Of a stretch of 64,000 nt of DNA, positions 1 to 8,659 are shown in pieces. The position numbers and the translations under genes are program-made. Under the pieces are notes generated by a model that had not been told where the DNA came from, did no database searches, and saw only the letters and a list, made by a program, of their open reading frames with translations. The stretch is taken from contig JBCAZH010000001.1 in NCBI GenBank assembly GCA_038533155.1, positions 62,001-126,000 on the forward strand. The letters are read 5' to 3'. This stretch comes from CALBPI01 sp038533155 (GTDB taxonomy: Bacteria > Pseudomonadota > Gammaproteobacteria > Steroidobacterales > Woeseiaceae). Position 1 is the stretch's first letter, and each line of letters starts with the position of its first letter.

Positions 1-561
1 GTGAGCTACTGCTGCGCACAGTTGTAGAGCAAGGAGTAGAACTTTGCGGGGAGCAGGTTTCGTGCGGGCCACGTAGTGATCGATGGGTTCGCCCTCAACG
101 AATTCGATTGCCATGAAAGGTCGATTATCGTTGCTCTGTCCACCGTCGATAATCCGACTGATTCCGGGGTGGTCCAGGGTCGCCAGCCGTTGTCGCTCGG
201 CAGCGAAGTTGCGCTGCCACTCCGGGTTGCTCGCTCGAAGGACTTTGAGCGCCACGCGTTGGTCGTACAGACCATCGTTACGGCTCGCTTCGTAAACCTC
301 GCCCATGCCACCGGCCGCAATGAAACGATCGATACTCCAACTTCCGATCGATGTACCGATTGGGAGTAGGTCACGCTCCAAGTTGGCGTTATCCGGTATT
401 GCGGTCAGCATGAACGACTGCGCACGGCGCCGTCGTTCAAAAAAGCCCGTCACAAACTGGCCTTCGGGGTCGTCGTGGCCCTCTGCGAGACGTTTGTTCC
501 GTTCCGTTTGCGGCAGTGCTTCCAGCGCCTCGATATCTTCCGAGATTTTGCGCCAATCCAT
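1..561 (-). CDS. Serine/threonine protein kinase, N-terminal part (runs off window)
   Basis: An open frame starts at an ATG at 561 and runs off the window edge, giving the first 187 residues. Residues 1-70 are a charged leader. The kinase fold then begins, with the glycine-rich loop GGMGEVY (84-90), the VALK motif with the ATP-binding lysine at 106, a likely helix-C glutamate at 122 and the hinge-like AIEFVEGEPID. The catalytic HRD and DFG motifs lie outside the window. Leaders opening with Asp-Trp followed by a Hanks-type kinase domain are often seen in kinases paired with ECF sigma factors, but no sigma gene is visible here. Family assignment is secure; substrate and role are unknown. Confidence 0.85.
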   Translation of the reverse strand, partial: MDWRKISEDIEALEALPQTERNKRLAEGHDDPEGQFVTGFFERRRRAQSFMLTAIPDNANLERDLLPIGTSIGSWSIDRFIAAGGMGEVYEASRNDGLYDQRVALKVLRASNPEWQRNFAAERQRLATLDHPGISRIIDGGQSNDNRPFMAIEFVEGEPIDHYVARTKPAPRKVLLLALQLCAAVAH

Positions 562-889
562 CGAATGCTCCTCGATTGTCCACCGAGATTACGAAACCCT
601 GACGCGATCAGGCAAGGACGCTGGCGTCGGCGCTAGCTTAGCTTGGCCGGTTTTCTCGCGAGCCTGCGTAAGAATGAGTATGCAAACTCGATATCGGGTT
701 ACCGGTTTGTCCTGGGATGGTGGCTGCACCAGCGTGCCCTCCTGCAGCGCAGAGCGTCACCATCCCAGCGGCAATTTAGGTCAGAGTTTCGTGGTTGCGC
801 AACGACTCAGCAAATGATTTTTCGAGATAATTGCGCATCCGCAATTGCTTCTCGGTCGGTCTAATTGCTTGATTCACAATCGATGCGCG
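562..889. other. Noncoding stretch with a large imperfect stem-loop
   Basis: No convincing gene lies between the kinase start and the polA terminator. The main structure is an inverted repeat: CTGGGATGGTG at 712-722 pairs with CACCATCCCAG at 758-768. Inside it, GCTGCA (723-728) pairs with TGCAGC (743-748), leaving an asymmetric nine-base bulge on the right. A smaller hairpin, AATTGCG-CATC-CGCAATT, spans 829-846. Neither is followed by a T-run, so they do not look like intrinsic terminators. They could be a 5' leader structure of the kinase mRNA (minus strand) or an uncharacterised small RNA. Confidence 0.4.
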
Positions 890-921
890 AAAAAAACCCC
901 GGTGCGAACGACGCACCGGGG
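890..921 (-). terminator. Intrinsic terminator of polA
   Basis: CCCCGGTGCG (897-906) and CGCACCGGGG (912-921) form a perfect 10-bp stem with a 5-base loop. On the minus strand it is followed by a run of seven U (890-896). It lies about 135 bp past the polA stop codon and is correctly oriented for it. Confidence 0.85.
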
Positions 922-1055
922 GAGTTTGTACGATCAAGTCTTGGGGACACTTGATCGCGAGCCCGTCCAGGGAGGAGAAAAACGGGCGAGTACAAGCAGC
1001 ACTCAAGAAGTTAGAAACCCAAGTGCGACTGAAGTTCCAAAAAAGCAGAAAAATT

Positions 1056-3749
1056 TTAGTGTGCTTCGTCCCAATTGGCACCGAGCGACGCGTCGACCTT
1101 CAGTGGCACATCTAACTTGCTTGCACGCTCCATCCGCTCGACGACCTCCTGCATCAGCGCTTCCGCTTCGCCAGTCGCGACCTCCAGCACCAATTCGTCG
1201 TGAACTTGCATGATGAGACGTGCGTCTACTCGTGATGCATTCAGCCAAGTCTGTACGTCGATCATCGCGCGCTTGATGATGTCGGCGGCGGTGCCTTGCA
1301 TCGGTGCGTTGATCGCGCTGCGCTCAGCATATTGACGTCGTTGCACATTGCGGGAACGAATTTCTGGCAAGTAGAGGCGTCGACCGTGTAGTGTCTCGAC
1401 GTACCCATCATCGTGCGCTTGTTTGCGCGTGCGCTCCATATAGTCGTGCACACCGGGGTATCTCTCGAAGTAGGTGTCGACGTATTGTTGTGCCTCACCG
1501 CGGCCGATGTTGAGCTGTCTGGCTAGACCAAAAGCCGACATCCCATAGATCAATCCAAAGTTGATGGCTTTTGCCGAGCGTCGTTGATCCGATGTGACTT
1601 CGCTGAGCGGTAACCCGAATACCTCTGCTGCGGTAGCACTGTGAACATCTGCGTCGTTGGCAAATGCCTCGAGCAATCCTCGGTCGCCGGATAAGTGCGC
1701 CATGATCCGCAATTCGATTTGCGAGTAGTCGGCAGCCAACAAGCGATAGCCATCGGCCGGAACAAACGCTTGTCGAATCCGCCTTCCTTCTGGAGTGCGA
1801 ATCGGAATGTTCTGCAGATTGGGGTCGGATGAAGACAGACGACCGGTTGCGGCAACCGCTTGGTGATAGGAGGTGTGCACACGGCCATCCGCTGCGATCA
1901 GAGTCGGCAATTTATCGGTGTATGTGCTCTTGAGTTTCGACACGCTGCGATACTCAAGAATGACTTCCGGCAGCTCGAATTCTGCGGCTAGCTCAGCGAG
2001 AACGTCCTCTGCCGTCGACGGCGCACCCTTCGCTGTTTTGCGCTTGACCGGCAAACCCTGCTCTTCGAACAAGATCGTGCCGAGTTGTTTGGGAGAGCCG
2101 AGATTGAACTCATGTCCTGCGAGCTCGTGGGCTTTCGCCTCCAAATCCACCATTCGGGCGGCGAGCTCGTCGCTTTGGGTCGCTAGCTGTTCTTTGTCGA
2201 TCAGTACGCCATGCTCTTCCATGGCGAGAAGGACCGGTGCTAGCGGTCGCTCGATGTCGTCATACACCGATTGCAGTGTTGGGATCTTTTCGAGCTCACC
2301 CGCCAAATGTTGGTGCAGCTGAAGTGTGATGTCTGCGTCTTCCGCGGCATACGGTGCCGCGGTTTCCAAATCGATCTGATCGAAGGTTTTTTGTTTTGCG
2401 CCTTTGCCTGCGACCGTCTCGTATTTAATAGTCGATCGACCGAGGTAATGGCGTGCCAATGAATCCATGTCGTGTCGCGACGCCGTTGAGTTCAGCACAT
2501 AGGACTGCAACATGGAGTCTTCGGGTATGCCACCCAACGCGATGTTGTAGCGGGCGAAGATGTGCCCATCGTACTTCAGATGGTGTCCAACTTTCGGGTG
2601 GTCACTTTGCAGCCACTCGCGCATGCGCTTTAGCACAGTGTCGCGATCCAACTGCTGGGGCGCACCGTCGTACTGATGGGCCAAAGGAATGTAGGCGGCT
2701 TTTCCCGGCTCGACAGATAAGCTGATCCCAACCAGTTCGGCAGCCATGTAGTCCAAGCTGTTGGTCTCGGTATCGAGGGCGACCAGATCCGAGTTTTCGA
2801 TGGTTTTCAGCCAGTGTTCGAGCCTTGCCTCATCGAGTACCGTTTCGTACTCACCTTCGATTGCCTCTGCTTCTGGCGTCGCAGCGGTGCCCCCTCCGGA
2901 ACGCTCGTCGAGCTGGCGCAGCAGCGTATTGAGTTCCCATCGTTGGTACAGGCGCTTCAACGCCTCGACATGCTCGCCCGTCGGCGCCAGCTCATCGGGC
3001 GCATACTCAAGCTCACAATCCAGCTTGATGGTCGTCAGTGCTTGGTACATCGGCAGTGAGTCCATGTGTTCGCGCAGGCTCTCACCGACTTTGCCTTTGA
3101 TCTCATCGGCGTTGTCGCGAATGCCGTCGATGGACTCATAAGCCGCAAGCCACTTGGCCGCTGTCTTCGCGCCCACTCGTGGGACGCCAGGAATATTGTC
3201 CGCACTGTCGCCGACCAAAGCCAAATAGTCGATGATCTGTTCCGGCCAAACATCAAATTTCGCTTTGACACCGTCTCTGTCGAGTGTCGTGTCGCTCATC
3301 GTGTTCACGAGCGTGACACCATCGCGAACGAGTTGCGCCATATCTTTGTCGCTGGTTGAGACAATGGTGTTGATGCCCTGATCCGCCGCTTGAATGGCCA
3401 GTGTGCCTATCACGTCATCGGCTTCTACGCCTTTTACTCTCAGCAGCGGAAGACCCATCGCCACGACGATATCGAGCAGCGGCTGGATCTGACTGCGGAG
3501 GTCATCGGGCATCGGCGGTCGCTGTGCTTTGTAGTCAGCGAACATATCGTCGCGGAATGTTTTGCCGGGCGCATCGAACACGACACCCACGTAGTCGGGC
3601 GTTACTTCCCGAACGAGTTTGTTCAACATGTTCAGAACGCCGTGCAACGCGCCGGTCGGTTCGCCGGCGCTGTTGGTCAATGGTGGCAGCGCATGGAAAG
3701 CTCGAAACAGGTAGGAGGAGCCATCAACTAGCAGCAGCGTCTTCGTCAT
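1056..3749 (-). CDS. polA: DNA polymerase I
   Basis: This 897-residue protein carries all three PolA domains. The N-terminal 5'-nuclease has LLVDGSSYLFRAF and the metal-binding GVEADDVIG, TSDKDMAQLV and GDSADNIPG motifs. The 3'-5' exonuclease looks active: DTET, the KYDGH segment and a YAAEDAD motif are intact. The polymerase domain has DYSQIELRIMAHLSGD, the O-helix RRSAKAINFGLIYGMSAFG and MQVHDELVLEV. The start at 3749 (MTKTLLLVDG) is chosen because it matches family N-termini; an upstream in-frame ATG at 3836 lies inside lptM. The gene overlaps lptM by 26 bp and is the last gene of the arginine run. It performs gap filling and Okazaki-fragment processing. Confidence 0.97.
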   Translation of the reverse strand: MTKTLLLVDGSSYLFRAFHALPPLTNSAGEPTGALHGVLNMLNKLVREVTPDYVGVVFDAPGKTFRDDMFADYKAQRPPMPDDLRSQIQPLLDIVVAMGLPLLRVKGVEADDVIGTLAIQAADQGINTIVSTSDKDMAQLVRDGVTLVNTMSDTTLDRDGVKAKFDVWPEQIIDYLALVGDSADNIPGVPRVGAKTAAKWLAAYESIDGIRDNADEIKGKVGESLREHMDSLPMYQALTTIKLDCELEYAPDELAPTGEHVEALKRLYQRWELNTLLRQLDERSGGGTAATPEAEAIEGEYETVLDEARLEHWLKTIENSDLVALDTETNSLDYMAAELVGISLSVEPGKAAYIPLAHQYDGAPQQLDRDTVLKRMREWLQSDHPKVGHHLKYDGHIFARYNIALGGIPEDSMLQSYVLNSTASRHDMDSLARHYLGRSTIKYETVAGKGAKQKTFDQIDLETAAPYAAEDADITLQLHQHLAGELEKIPTLQSVYDDIERPLAPVLLAMEEHGVLIDKEQLATQSDELAARMVDLEAKAHELAGHEFNLGSPKQLGTILFEEQGLPVKRKTAKGAPSTAEDVLAELAAEFELPEVILEYRSVSKLKSTYTDKLPTLIAADGRVHTSYHQAVAATGRLSSSDPNLQNIPIRTPEGRRIRQAFVPADGYRLLAADYSQIELRIMAHLSGDRGLLEAFANDADVHSATAAEVFGLPLSEVTSDQRRSAKAINFGLIYGMSAFGLARQLNIGRGEAQQYVDTYFERYPGVHDYMERTRKQAHDDGYVETLHGRRLYLPEIRSRNVQRRQYAERSAINAPMQGTAADIIKRAMIDVQTWLNASRVDARLIMQVHDELVLEVATGEAEALMQEVVERMERASKLDVPLKVDASLGANWDEAH

Positions 3750-3891
3750 CTTCTTTGCTCTCTTCAATGTCCGCAGGCGGTAGCTCTGTCGCGGGTGTCG
3801 TTTGCCCCGGCAGATACAAATCCCCTGCCTGGCCACAAGCGGTGATCAATAGTGTGAGGCCGATCAGCATGGTGTGCCTGCGACGATTCAT
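3724..3891 (-). CDS. lptM: LptM (YifL)-type small outer-membrane lipoprotein
   Basis: A 55-residue frame starts MNRRRHTMLIGLTLLITACG. It has a basic n-region, a hydrophobic segment and a lipobox ending in Cys19, followed by GQAGDLYLPGQ, which matches the CGQKGPLYLP signature of LptM/YifL. LptM is known to assist oxidative maturation of the LptD/LptE LPS translocon in the outer membrane. The tail is acidic (EESKEDDED). The ATG overlaps the stop of the thioesterase (ATGA) and the last 26 bp overlap polA in another frame, so translation of all three is probably coupled. Proximity to argH is also common for this gene in other gammaproteobacteria. Confidence 0.85.
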   Translation of the reverse strand: MNRRRHTMLIGLTLLITACGQAGDLYLPGQTTPATELPPADIEESKEDDEDAAAS

Positions 3892-4319
3892 GGCGAGCGT
3901 TCCAGGATCGCCATAGTCAGTCGTGACACGGTCGTCAATCGGTTCTGATCATCATGTTGTTCGATTCCCCAGACGTGGGTTCGACGACCGATGTGGATCG
4001 GTCGAGCGACCGCGACTACACGACCGTCGCGCACACCACGGATATGGTTGCTGTTGATGTCCAGACCTACAACGTTGAAGCGCGCGATATCCACGCACAT
4101 CGACGAACCCAAACTGCCCAGTGTCTCGGCGAGTACAACGCTCGCCCCGCCGTGCAGGATGCCGTACGGTTGATGCGTGCGTTCGTCGACGGGCATAGAG
4201 CCGGTGATCGAATCATCGTCGATGGACTCGATGCGAATATCGAGATGCGCCACCAGCGTATTCGCGCTGACCGCGTTCAGTGCATCAAGCGGGGGGCGAT
4301 TGCCGTTGTACCAGATCAT
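3888..4319 (-). CDS. Hotdog-fold acyl-CoA thioesterase (YdiI/MenI family)
   Basis: The 143-residue sequence follows E. coli YdiI closely: start MIW, a VAHLDI segment, then MPVDERTHQPYGILHGGAS and the AETLGS segment, which in YdiI holds the catalytic glutamate. This family hydrolyses acyl-CoA or aroyl-CoA thioesters such as 1,4-dihydroxy-2-naphthoyl-CoA, but many members are promiscuous, so a menaquinone role cannot be inferred from this gene alone. It sits 46 bp after argH and overlaps lptM by 4 bp. Confidence 0.88.
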   Translation of the reverse strand: MIWYNGNRPPLDALNAVSANTLVAHLDIRIESIDDDSITGSMPVDERTHQPYGILHGGASVVLAETLGSLGSSMCVDIARFNVVGLDINSNHIRGVRDGRVVAVARPIHIGRRTHVWGIEQHDDQNRLTTVSRLTMAILERSP

Positions 4320-4365
4320 ATGAGCGGCCGTTGATTCATCGGCAGCAGACTATAACCTGATCGTC

Positions 4366-5553
4366 TCAGCTCTTGGCGTATTCTTGCGCGACCCGCCGGT
4401 AGGCCTCGCGGAAACTGATGCCCTCTTCCACGACCAGCGTATTGGCGCGCTCGGCCGCATGTAACCCGTCGCTCATTTGAATGTTGTCGGGGATGAAACT
4501 CACCCCGTCCAGCATCGCGCGCAATATCGCGAGCGTATCGGACGCGAGGTCAATGCAGCGGAATAGCGGGGCCTTCAGCCTTTGTAAGTCGCGGTGGTAG
4601 CCCGATGTGAGTTTAGCCGTCACACCGAGGCATTCGTTCAGGCAGGCTTGGGCGCTGGCGGGCGCTGCGCGAATCAACTCGAGCACATCCGGATTGCGCT
4701 TCTGCGGCATGATCGACGAACCGGTCGTCAGCGACTCCGGCAACGACACATAGGCAAACTCCTGCGTGTAAAACATCAGGAGATCCGCTGCGAGCCGAGC
4801 GCAGTCATTCAGCAGCACCGTCAGCTCGAAGCACACGCTCGCCTCGGCTTTGCCGCGCGCGAGTTGAACGGCTGTGACGGGCTCTTGGACGGATGTGAAC
4901 CCGAGTGCGTCTGCCGTGTATTGCCGATCGATCGGGATCCCAGGCGTGCCGTAGCCGGCCGCGCTTCCGAGGGGTGACTGGTCGATTCTGGCACGACACC
5001 GCGACAGCGCATCCGCGTCGTCTTGCAGGTTGCTGGCGAACCCACCGCACCACAGCGGCACGGTGCTCGGCATCGCCTGTTGCATGTGTGTGTATCCCGG
5101 CAATGCCGTCTCGGCTTCTCGACCGGCCAAAGTGAATAACGCGCGAACCACATCGTGCGTTTGTTCGGTGAGTCCAGTGACTGCATCACGCAAGTACAGA
5201 CGAAGTGCGGCGAGCACTTGGTCATTGCGTGAACGACCAAGGTGCATGCGACCACCTGCGTCGCCGATACGCTCGGTGAGTCTCGACTCGAGCGCGGTAT
5301 GGGCGTCCTCGTCTTCGAGTGAAATCTGCCATTGTCCGTCGGCATGTTCAGCCGCGAGTGCGCTGAGGCCATCGACGATCGCAACGTGGTCGGACTCGTT
5401 CAAGAGGCCTTGCGCATGCAGCATGTTGACGTGCGCGGTCGATGCGACGACGTCGTAGGCCACGAGTCGTGCATCGAGTTGGTGGTCCTCACCGGCTGTG
5501 TATCGCAGGACACGCTCATCGAGGCTATTGCCCTTGTCCCACAAACGTGTCAC
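4366..5553 (-). CDS. argH: Argininosuccinate lyase (short form)
   Basis: Cleaves argininosuccinate to arginine and fumarate, the last step of the pathway. The 395-residue protein has the fumarase/aspartase-superfamily motifs: HLGRSRNDQV, LPGYTHMQQAMP and the signature GSSIMPQKRNPD with the catalytic serine loop. It starts at a GTG whose first base pairs overlap the argB stop (GTGA), indicating coupling. It is about 60 residues shorter than E. coli ArgH: the sequence stops just after GISFREAYRRVAQEY, so most of the small C-terminal domain is absent. The catalytic residues come from regions that are present, so activity is likely. Confidence 0.93.
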   Translation of the reverse strand: MTRLWDKGNSLDERVLRYTAGEDHQLDARLVAYDVVASTAHVNMLHAQGLLNESDHVAIVDGLSALAAEHADGQWQISLEDEDAHTALESRLTERIGDAGGRMHLGRSRNDQVLAALRLYLRDAVTGLTEQTHDVVRALFTLAGREAETALPGYTHMQQAMPSTVPLWCGGFASNLQDDADALSRCRARIDQSPLGSAAGYGTPGIPIDRQYTADALGFTSVQEPVTAVQLARGKAEASVCFELTVLLNDCARLAADLLMFYTQEFAYVSLPESLTTGSSIMPQKRNPDVLELIRAAPASAQACLNECLGVTAKLTSGYHRDLQRLKAPLFRCIDLASDTLAILRAMLDGVSFIPDNIQMSDGLHAAERANTLVVEEGISFREAYRRVAQEYAKS

Positions 5554-6482
5554 GCCGCACCACCGGATTTCTGTTCGGCTGGTGTCAACGCATCAATCGA
5601 GTCGACCACTAGGGTTCCGGTGCCCTCATTGGTGAAAACCTCCAACAGCAGGCTGTCCGGCAAGGCACTCGAGATCATATGCACCCGCTCGACCCCGCCT
5701 GCCAGTGCCGCGTCGATCGCGGCGGCTTTCGGCAACATCCCGTCTGCCAAACTTCCTTGGTCGCGCAGCTTTGCGAGCCCAGCGCGGTCCACGTAACTCA
5801 CGAGCGAACTCACGTCGTCGGGATCGGCCAGGATGCCTGGCGCACCCGTGGCCAAGATCAACTTCTCCGCCTTCAACGCCCCGGCAATCGCTGCAGCGAC
5901 CGTATCCGCGTTGATGTTCAAAAGCTCTCCCTGGTCATCTGCCGACAGCGGGCTGATGACCGGCATCAAACCGTTATCGAGTTGTTTGGTGACGATATCG
6001 ATATCGACGCCATCGATGTCACCGACGTGTCCGTAGTCGACTTGTCCATCCTCGGTTTCCACCGGCGGTCGTCGGTGCGCTTGGATCAGACCGGCGTCGA
6101 CGCCGCTAATTCCAACCGCCGGAATATCGAGGTCCCGACATGCGGCGAGGATTCGCGTGTTGATTTGCCCGTTTAGCACCATCGTTGAGACAGCCAATGC
6201 ACCGGCGTCTGTTACGCGGCGCCCTTCGACGAACGTGCTGTCGACTCCGAGTGCACTCGCCAGCTCGGTCGACTGCGGACCACCACCGTGAACGAGAACC
6301 ACGCGTATACCGACTTGGTGCAAGATTCCGACTTGTTCCATCAAAGCTCGAGTCGATTCGGCTTCGGCAAACACAGCGCCGCCGGCCTTCAACACAAAGA
6401 CCTTGCGCTTGAACAAGCGAATGTACGGTGCCGCGTGTTTGAGCGCAGAAACAACAATGGCACGTTCACTGGGCTGTCTCAT
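5550..6482 (-). CDS. argB: N-acylglutamate kinase
   Basis: Amino-acid-kinase fold enzyme of 310 residues that phosphorylates the gamma carboxylate of N-acylglutamate. Visible motifs are VLKAGGAV, VLVHGGGPQ and the ISPLSAD/NINADTVA segments, with a late EVFTNEGTGTLV. There is no GNAT domain, unlike the bifunctional synthase/kinase of Xanthomonas, so acylglutamate synthesis is not explained. The start at 6482 (MRQPSERAIV) overlaps the argF' stop by 4 bp. If the transcarbamylase uses succinylornithine, this kinase would act on N-succinylglutamate; the sequence alone does not tell. Confidence 0.92.
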   Translation of the reverse strand: MRQPSERAIVVSALKHAAPYIRLFKRKVFVLKAGGAVFAEAESTRALMEQVGILHQVGIRVVLVHGGGPQSTELASALGVDSTFVEGRRVTDAGALAVSTMVLNGQINTRILAACRDLDIPAVGISGVDAGLIQAHRRPPVETEDGQVDYGHVGDIDGVDIDIVTKQLDNGLMPVISPLSADDQGELLNINADTVAAAIAGALKAEKLILATGAPGILADPDDVSSLVSYVDRAGLAKLRDQGSLADGMLPKAAAIDAALAGGVERVHMISSALPDSLLLEVFTNEGTGTLVVDSIDALTPAEQKSGGAA

Positions 6483-7486
6483 ACGCCCGCTCCCATCATG
6501 TCGTATAGCACTGCCATCTGCGCCAACATTCGGTTGCGTGCTTCGGTGATAACGATGCTCCTTGGACCATCTAGAATCCGATCGGCGACCACGACACCGC
6601 GTCGTACAGGTAAGCAATGCATAAAGCGGCAGTCGGGATGGGCGTTGGCAAACCAGGGTTCGTCGACACACCAGTCTTTTAGATTGGCTCTTGCCTGTTC
6701 GTCGCCCAGCTTGTCGCCGTAGTGAGCGGTTGATGACCAACTCTTGGCGTAGATGACATGCGCGTCCTGAGTCGCGCTTGCGCGATCTGTGGTCTCGATC
6801 AACGATCCGCCATTCGCCTCCGCTGTTTGCCGTGCTTGGTCGACAATGGGTTTGGGCAACTCGAAACCCTCGGGTGCCAATACCGTGACATCCATGCCGC
6901 GCATCGCGGCCATGTGCACCGTGCTAGCCGGTACTGCCAGTGGCAGCGCCTTCGGATGCCAGGCCCAACTCAACACAAATTTGCCGCCGCGCGCCGGAAT
7001 ACTGAAATCATTCAGAGTCTTCCAGTCAGCCAAGCTTTGGCACGGATGACTGATTGCAGATTCCATGTTGATCCACGGTGTATCGATCAACCCGGTGAGC
7101 TCCAGAAAGCGCCGGTCTTGCACGTCGTCATCCAAGCGCTTGCGATCGGCGAACGCCCGAAGGCCCATGGCATCACCGTACGACGCTATAACCGGAACGG
7201 CTTCGCGGATGTGTTCTGCCGCGCTACCGTCCATGACGATGCCGTCACGGGACTCCAGTCCGTGAATCGACATGTCCGGCGAGATGACGAACGCGCCCCC
7301 GCCGAGTCTCGACATCGCAGCCTGAAACGAGGCCAGCGTTCGCAAAGAGGGCGAAAGGAACAACAACGACAGCACTTTGCCGGCGAGCGCTTGTGGCTCT
7401 GGCGCCGAATCCAAGCGTTGTGCGAGCTTGACCAATGCGGCGACGTGCTCCGGCGAAAAGTCGCCGAGGTGATGAAATCGATTCAT
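6479..7486 (-). CDS. argF': N-acylornithine transcarbamylase, probably succinylornithine type
   Basis: A 335-residue transcarbamylase that is not an ordinary ornithine carbamoyltransferase. The carbamoyl-phosphate motif is SLRT (47-50) instead of STRT, HPCQ is at 147-150, and HCLPVRR begins at 290. The layout WHPKALPLAVP, MESAISHPCQSLADW and HCLPVRRGVVVADRIL follows the Bacteroides succinylornithine enzyme. At the position of Xanthomonas AOTCase Glu92 (VMDGDTEEH) this protein has Ala90 (VMDGSAAEH); the Bacteroides enzyme has Pro. The carboxylated lysine of AOTCase (K302) is Val299 here. From memory, replacing Glu92 with Ala or Pro was reported to switch AOTCase to succinylornithine. It overlaps argD and argB by 4 bp each. 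Confidence 0.88.
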   Translation of the reverse strand: MNRFHHLGDFSPEHVAALVKLAQRLDSAPEPQALAGKVLSLLFLSPSLRTLASFQAAMSRLGGGAFVISPDMSIHGLESRDGIVMDGSAAEHIREAVPVIASYGDAMGLRAFADRKRLDDDVQDRRFLELTGLIDTPWINMESAISHPCQSLADWKTLNDFSIPARGGKFVLSWAWHPKALPLAVPASTVHMAAMRGMDVTVLAPEGFELPKPIVDQARQTAEANGGSLIETTDRASATQDAHVIYAKSWSSTAHYGDKLGDEQARANLKDWCVDEPWFANAHPDCRFMHCLPVRRGVVVADRILDGPRSIVITEARNRMLAQMAVLYDMMGAGV

Positions 7487-8658
7487 TGAGATATCTCCGG
7501 ACCGATGCTTTGCAGCGCGGCGGTTAGCTGTTGGATCGCTGCCTCGGTCGTGTTTAGAGGCGGCAGTAGTCGCAGCACATGCGGGTCAGCGCTCGTGCCG
7601 GTCAGTATGTCGTGCTCGAGCAACGCATCGCGCACGACTTTGGCAGGTGGCTCGGTCTTTAGACCCAACAACAGGCCTCGGCCTTGTGCGCCGATGACCG
7701 GACCAATGATGCAGTTGTCTCGAATCTGTTGTTCACGCGCGGCCGCGTTCGCGATTAGCCCATCGGCTTGAATCGTCTCGATGACAGTCGTCATTGCGGC
7801 GCATGACATCGGGCCACCGCCAAACGTCGTGCCGAGGTCACCGGTCTGGCAATAATCGGCTATACCTGGCGTGGTCAAAAGAGCGCCGCAAGGAAAGCCA
7901 CCGCCGAGCGACTTCGCGAGGGTGACGATGTTCGGCCGAATTTCGGCATGTTCGAAGGCCATCGGCTTGCCGCTGCGTCCCATGCCGCTTTGCACCTCAT
8001 CCGCGATCAGCAAAGCCCCGGACCGCTTTGCGCTTTCGTCGAGTGCTTGCAGGAACTCCGTTGAGAGATCATAGGCGCCGGCGACGCCCTGCACGGGTTC
8101 AACAATGACAGCGGCGGTTTGATCGTGGCAACTCGCTAATGCGGCATCGACATCGTCGCGCGGGACGAACGTCACGTCGAACGGTTTCGCTGGGAATCCA
8201 TACCATCGTTTACTACTGCCCCACGTGACCGCTGCAGCGGCAGCGCTACGCCCATGGAACGCGTGCTCCACCGCGACGATATGCCGTCGACCGGTGGCTA
8301 GAAACGCAAGACGCAATGCGTTTTCGTTGGCTTCGGCGCCGCTGTTGACGAAGAACGCATGAGATAAAAATTTTGGCGCGAACTGGACCAGTGCTTGTGC
8401 GGCTTTTGCTCGGATCTCCAAAGCGACGATGTTGGATTGAAATGGTAGTTGGCGCCATTGGTCGCAGAGCGCTTTGCCGAGCCCTGGGTGGTCGTAGCCC
8501 AATGCTGCGACGGCATGCCCGCCATAGAGGTCCAAAACCCGGCGACCGCTCGCATCGATCAGGTAGGCCCCTTCGCCGCTCACTGGCGAAAACCCCAATT
8601 GCGCGTAAACGCCCAGCAAGTATTCGCGTTCGCTCGCGATGGCCGTGGTGTGTTGCAT
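7483..8658 (-). CDS. argD: N-acylornithine aminotransferase
   Basis: Class III PLP-dependent aminotransferase of 391 residues converting N-acylglutamate semialdehyde to N-acylornithine. It shows the N-terminal DLYGGHAVAALGYDHPG segment, the FVNSGAEANE motif, IADEVQSGMGRSG and TLAKSLGGGFPCGA, where the lysine forms the Schiff base. The acyl group (acetyl or succinyl) cannot be deduced from sequence. It starts 1 bp past the argC stop codon and overlaps argF' by 4 bp. Confidence 0.93.
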   Translation of the reverse strand: MQHTTAIASEREYLLGVYAQLGFSPVSGEGAYLIDASGRRVLDLYGGHAVAALGYDHPGLGKALCDQWRQLPFQSNIVALEIRAKAAQALVQFAPKFLSHAFFVNSGAEANENALRLAFLATGRRHIVAVEHAFHGRSAAAAAVTWGSSKRWYGFPAKPFDVTFVPRDDVDAALASCHDQTAAVIVEPVQGVAGAYDLSTEFLQALDESAKRSGALLIADEVQSGMGRSGKPMAFEHAEIRPNIVTLAKSLGGGFPCGALLTTPGIADYCQTGDLGTTFGGGPMSCAAMTTVIETIQADGLIANAAAREQQIRDNCIIGPVIGAQGRGLLLGLKTEPPAKVVRDALLEHDILTGTSADPHVLRLLPPLNTTEAAIQQLTAALQSIGPEISQ

Positions 8659-8659
8659 G

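Noticed and set aside
562..889. Spot 42 (spf)-like small RNA downstream of polA
   Set aside because: Spf follows polA in enterics, but nothing here matches its sequence or length; the stem-loop is reported only as an unassigned structure.
776..1081. A 101-codon minus-strand frame between polA and the kinase gene
   Set aside because: It runs straight through the polA terminator hairpin and the polA stop, and its sequence resembles no protein family.
3950..3995. tRNA-like sequence GTTCGATTCCCC
   Set aside because: It lies inside the thioesterase gene and lacks the acceptor and anticodon arms.
6479..7486. Ordinary ornithine carbamoyltransferase (ArgF)
   Set aside because: The carbamoyl-phosphate motif is SLRT rather than STRT and the overall pattern follows acylornithine transcarbamylases.
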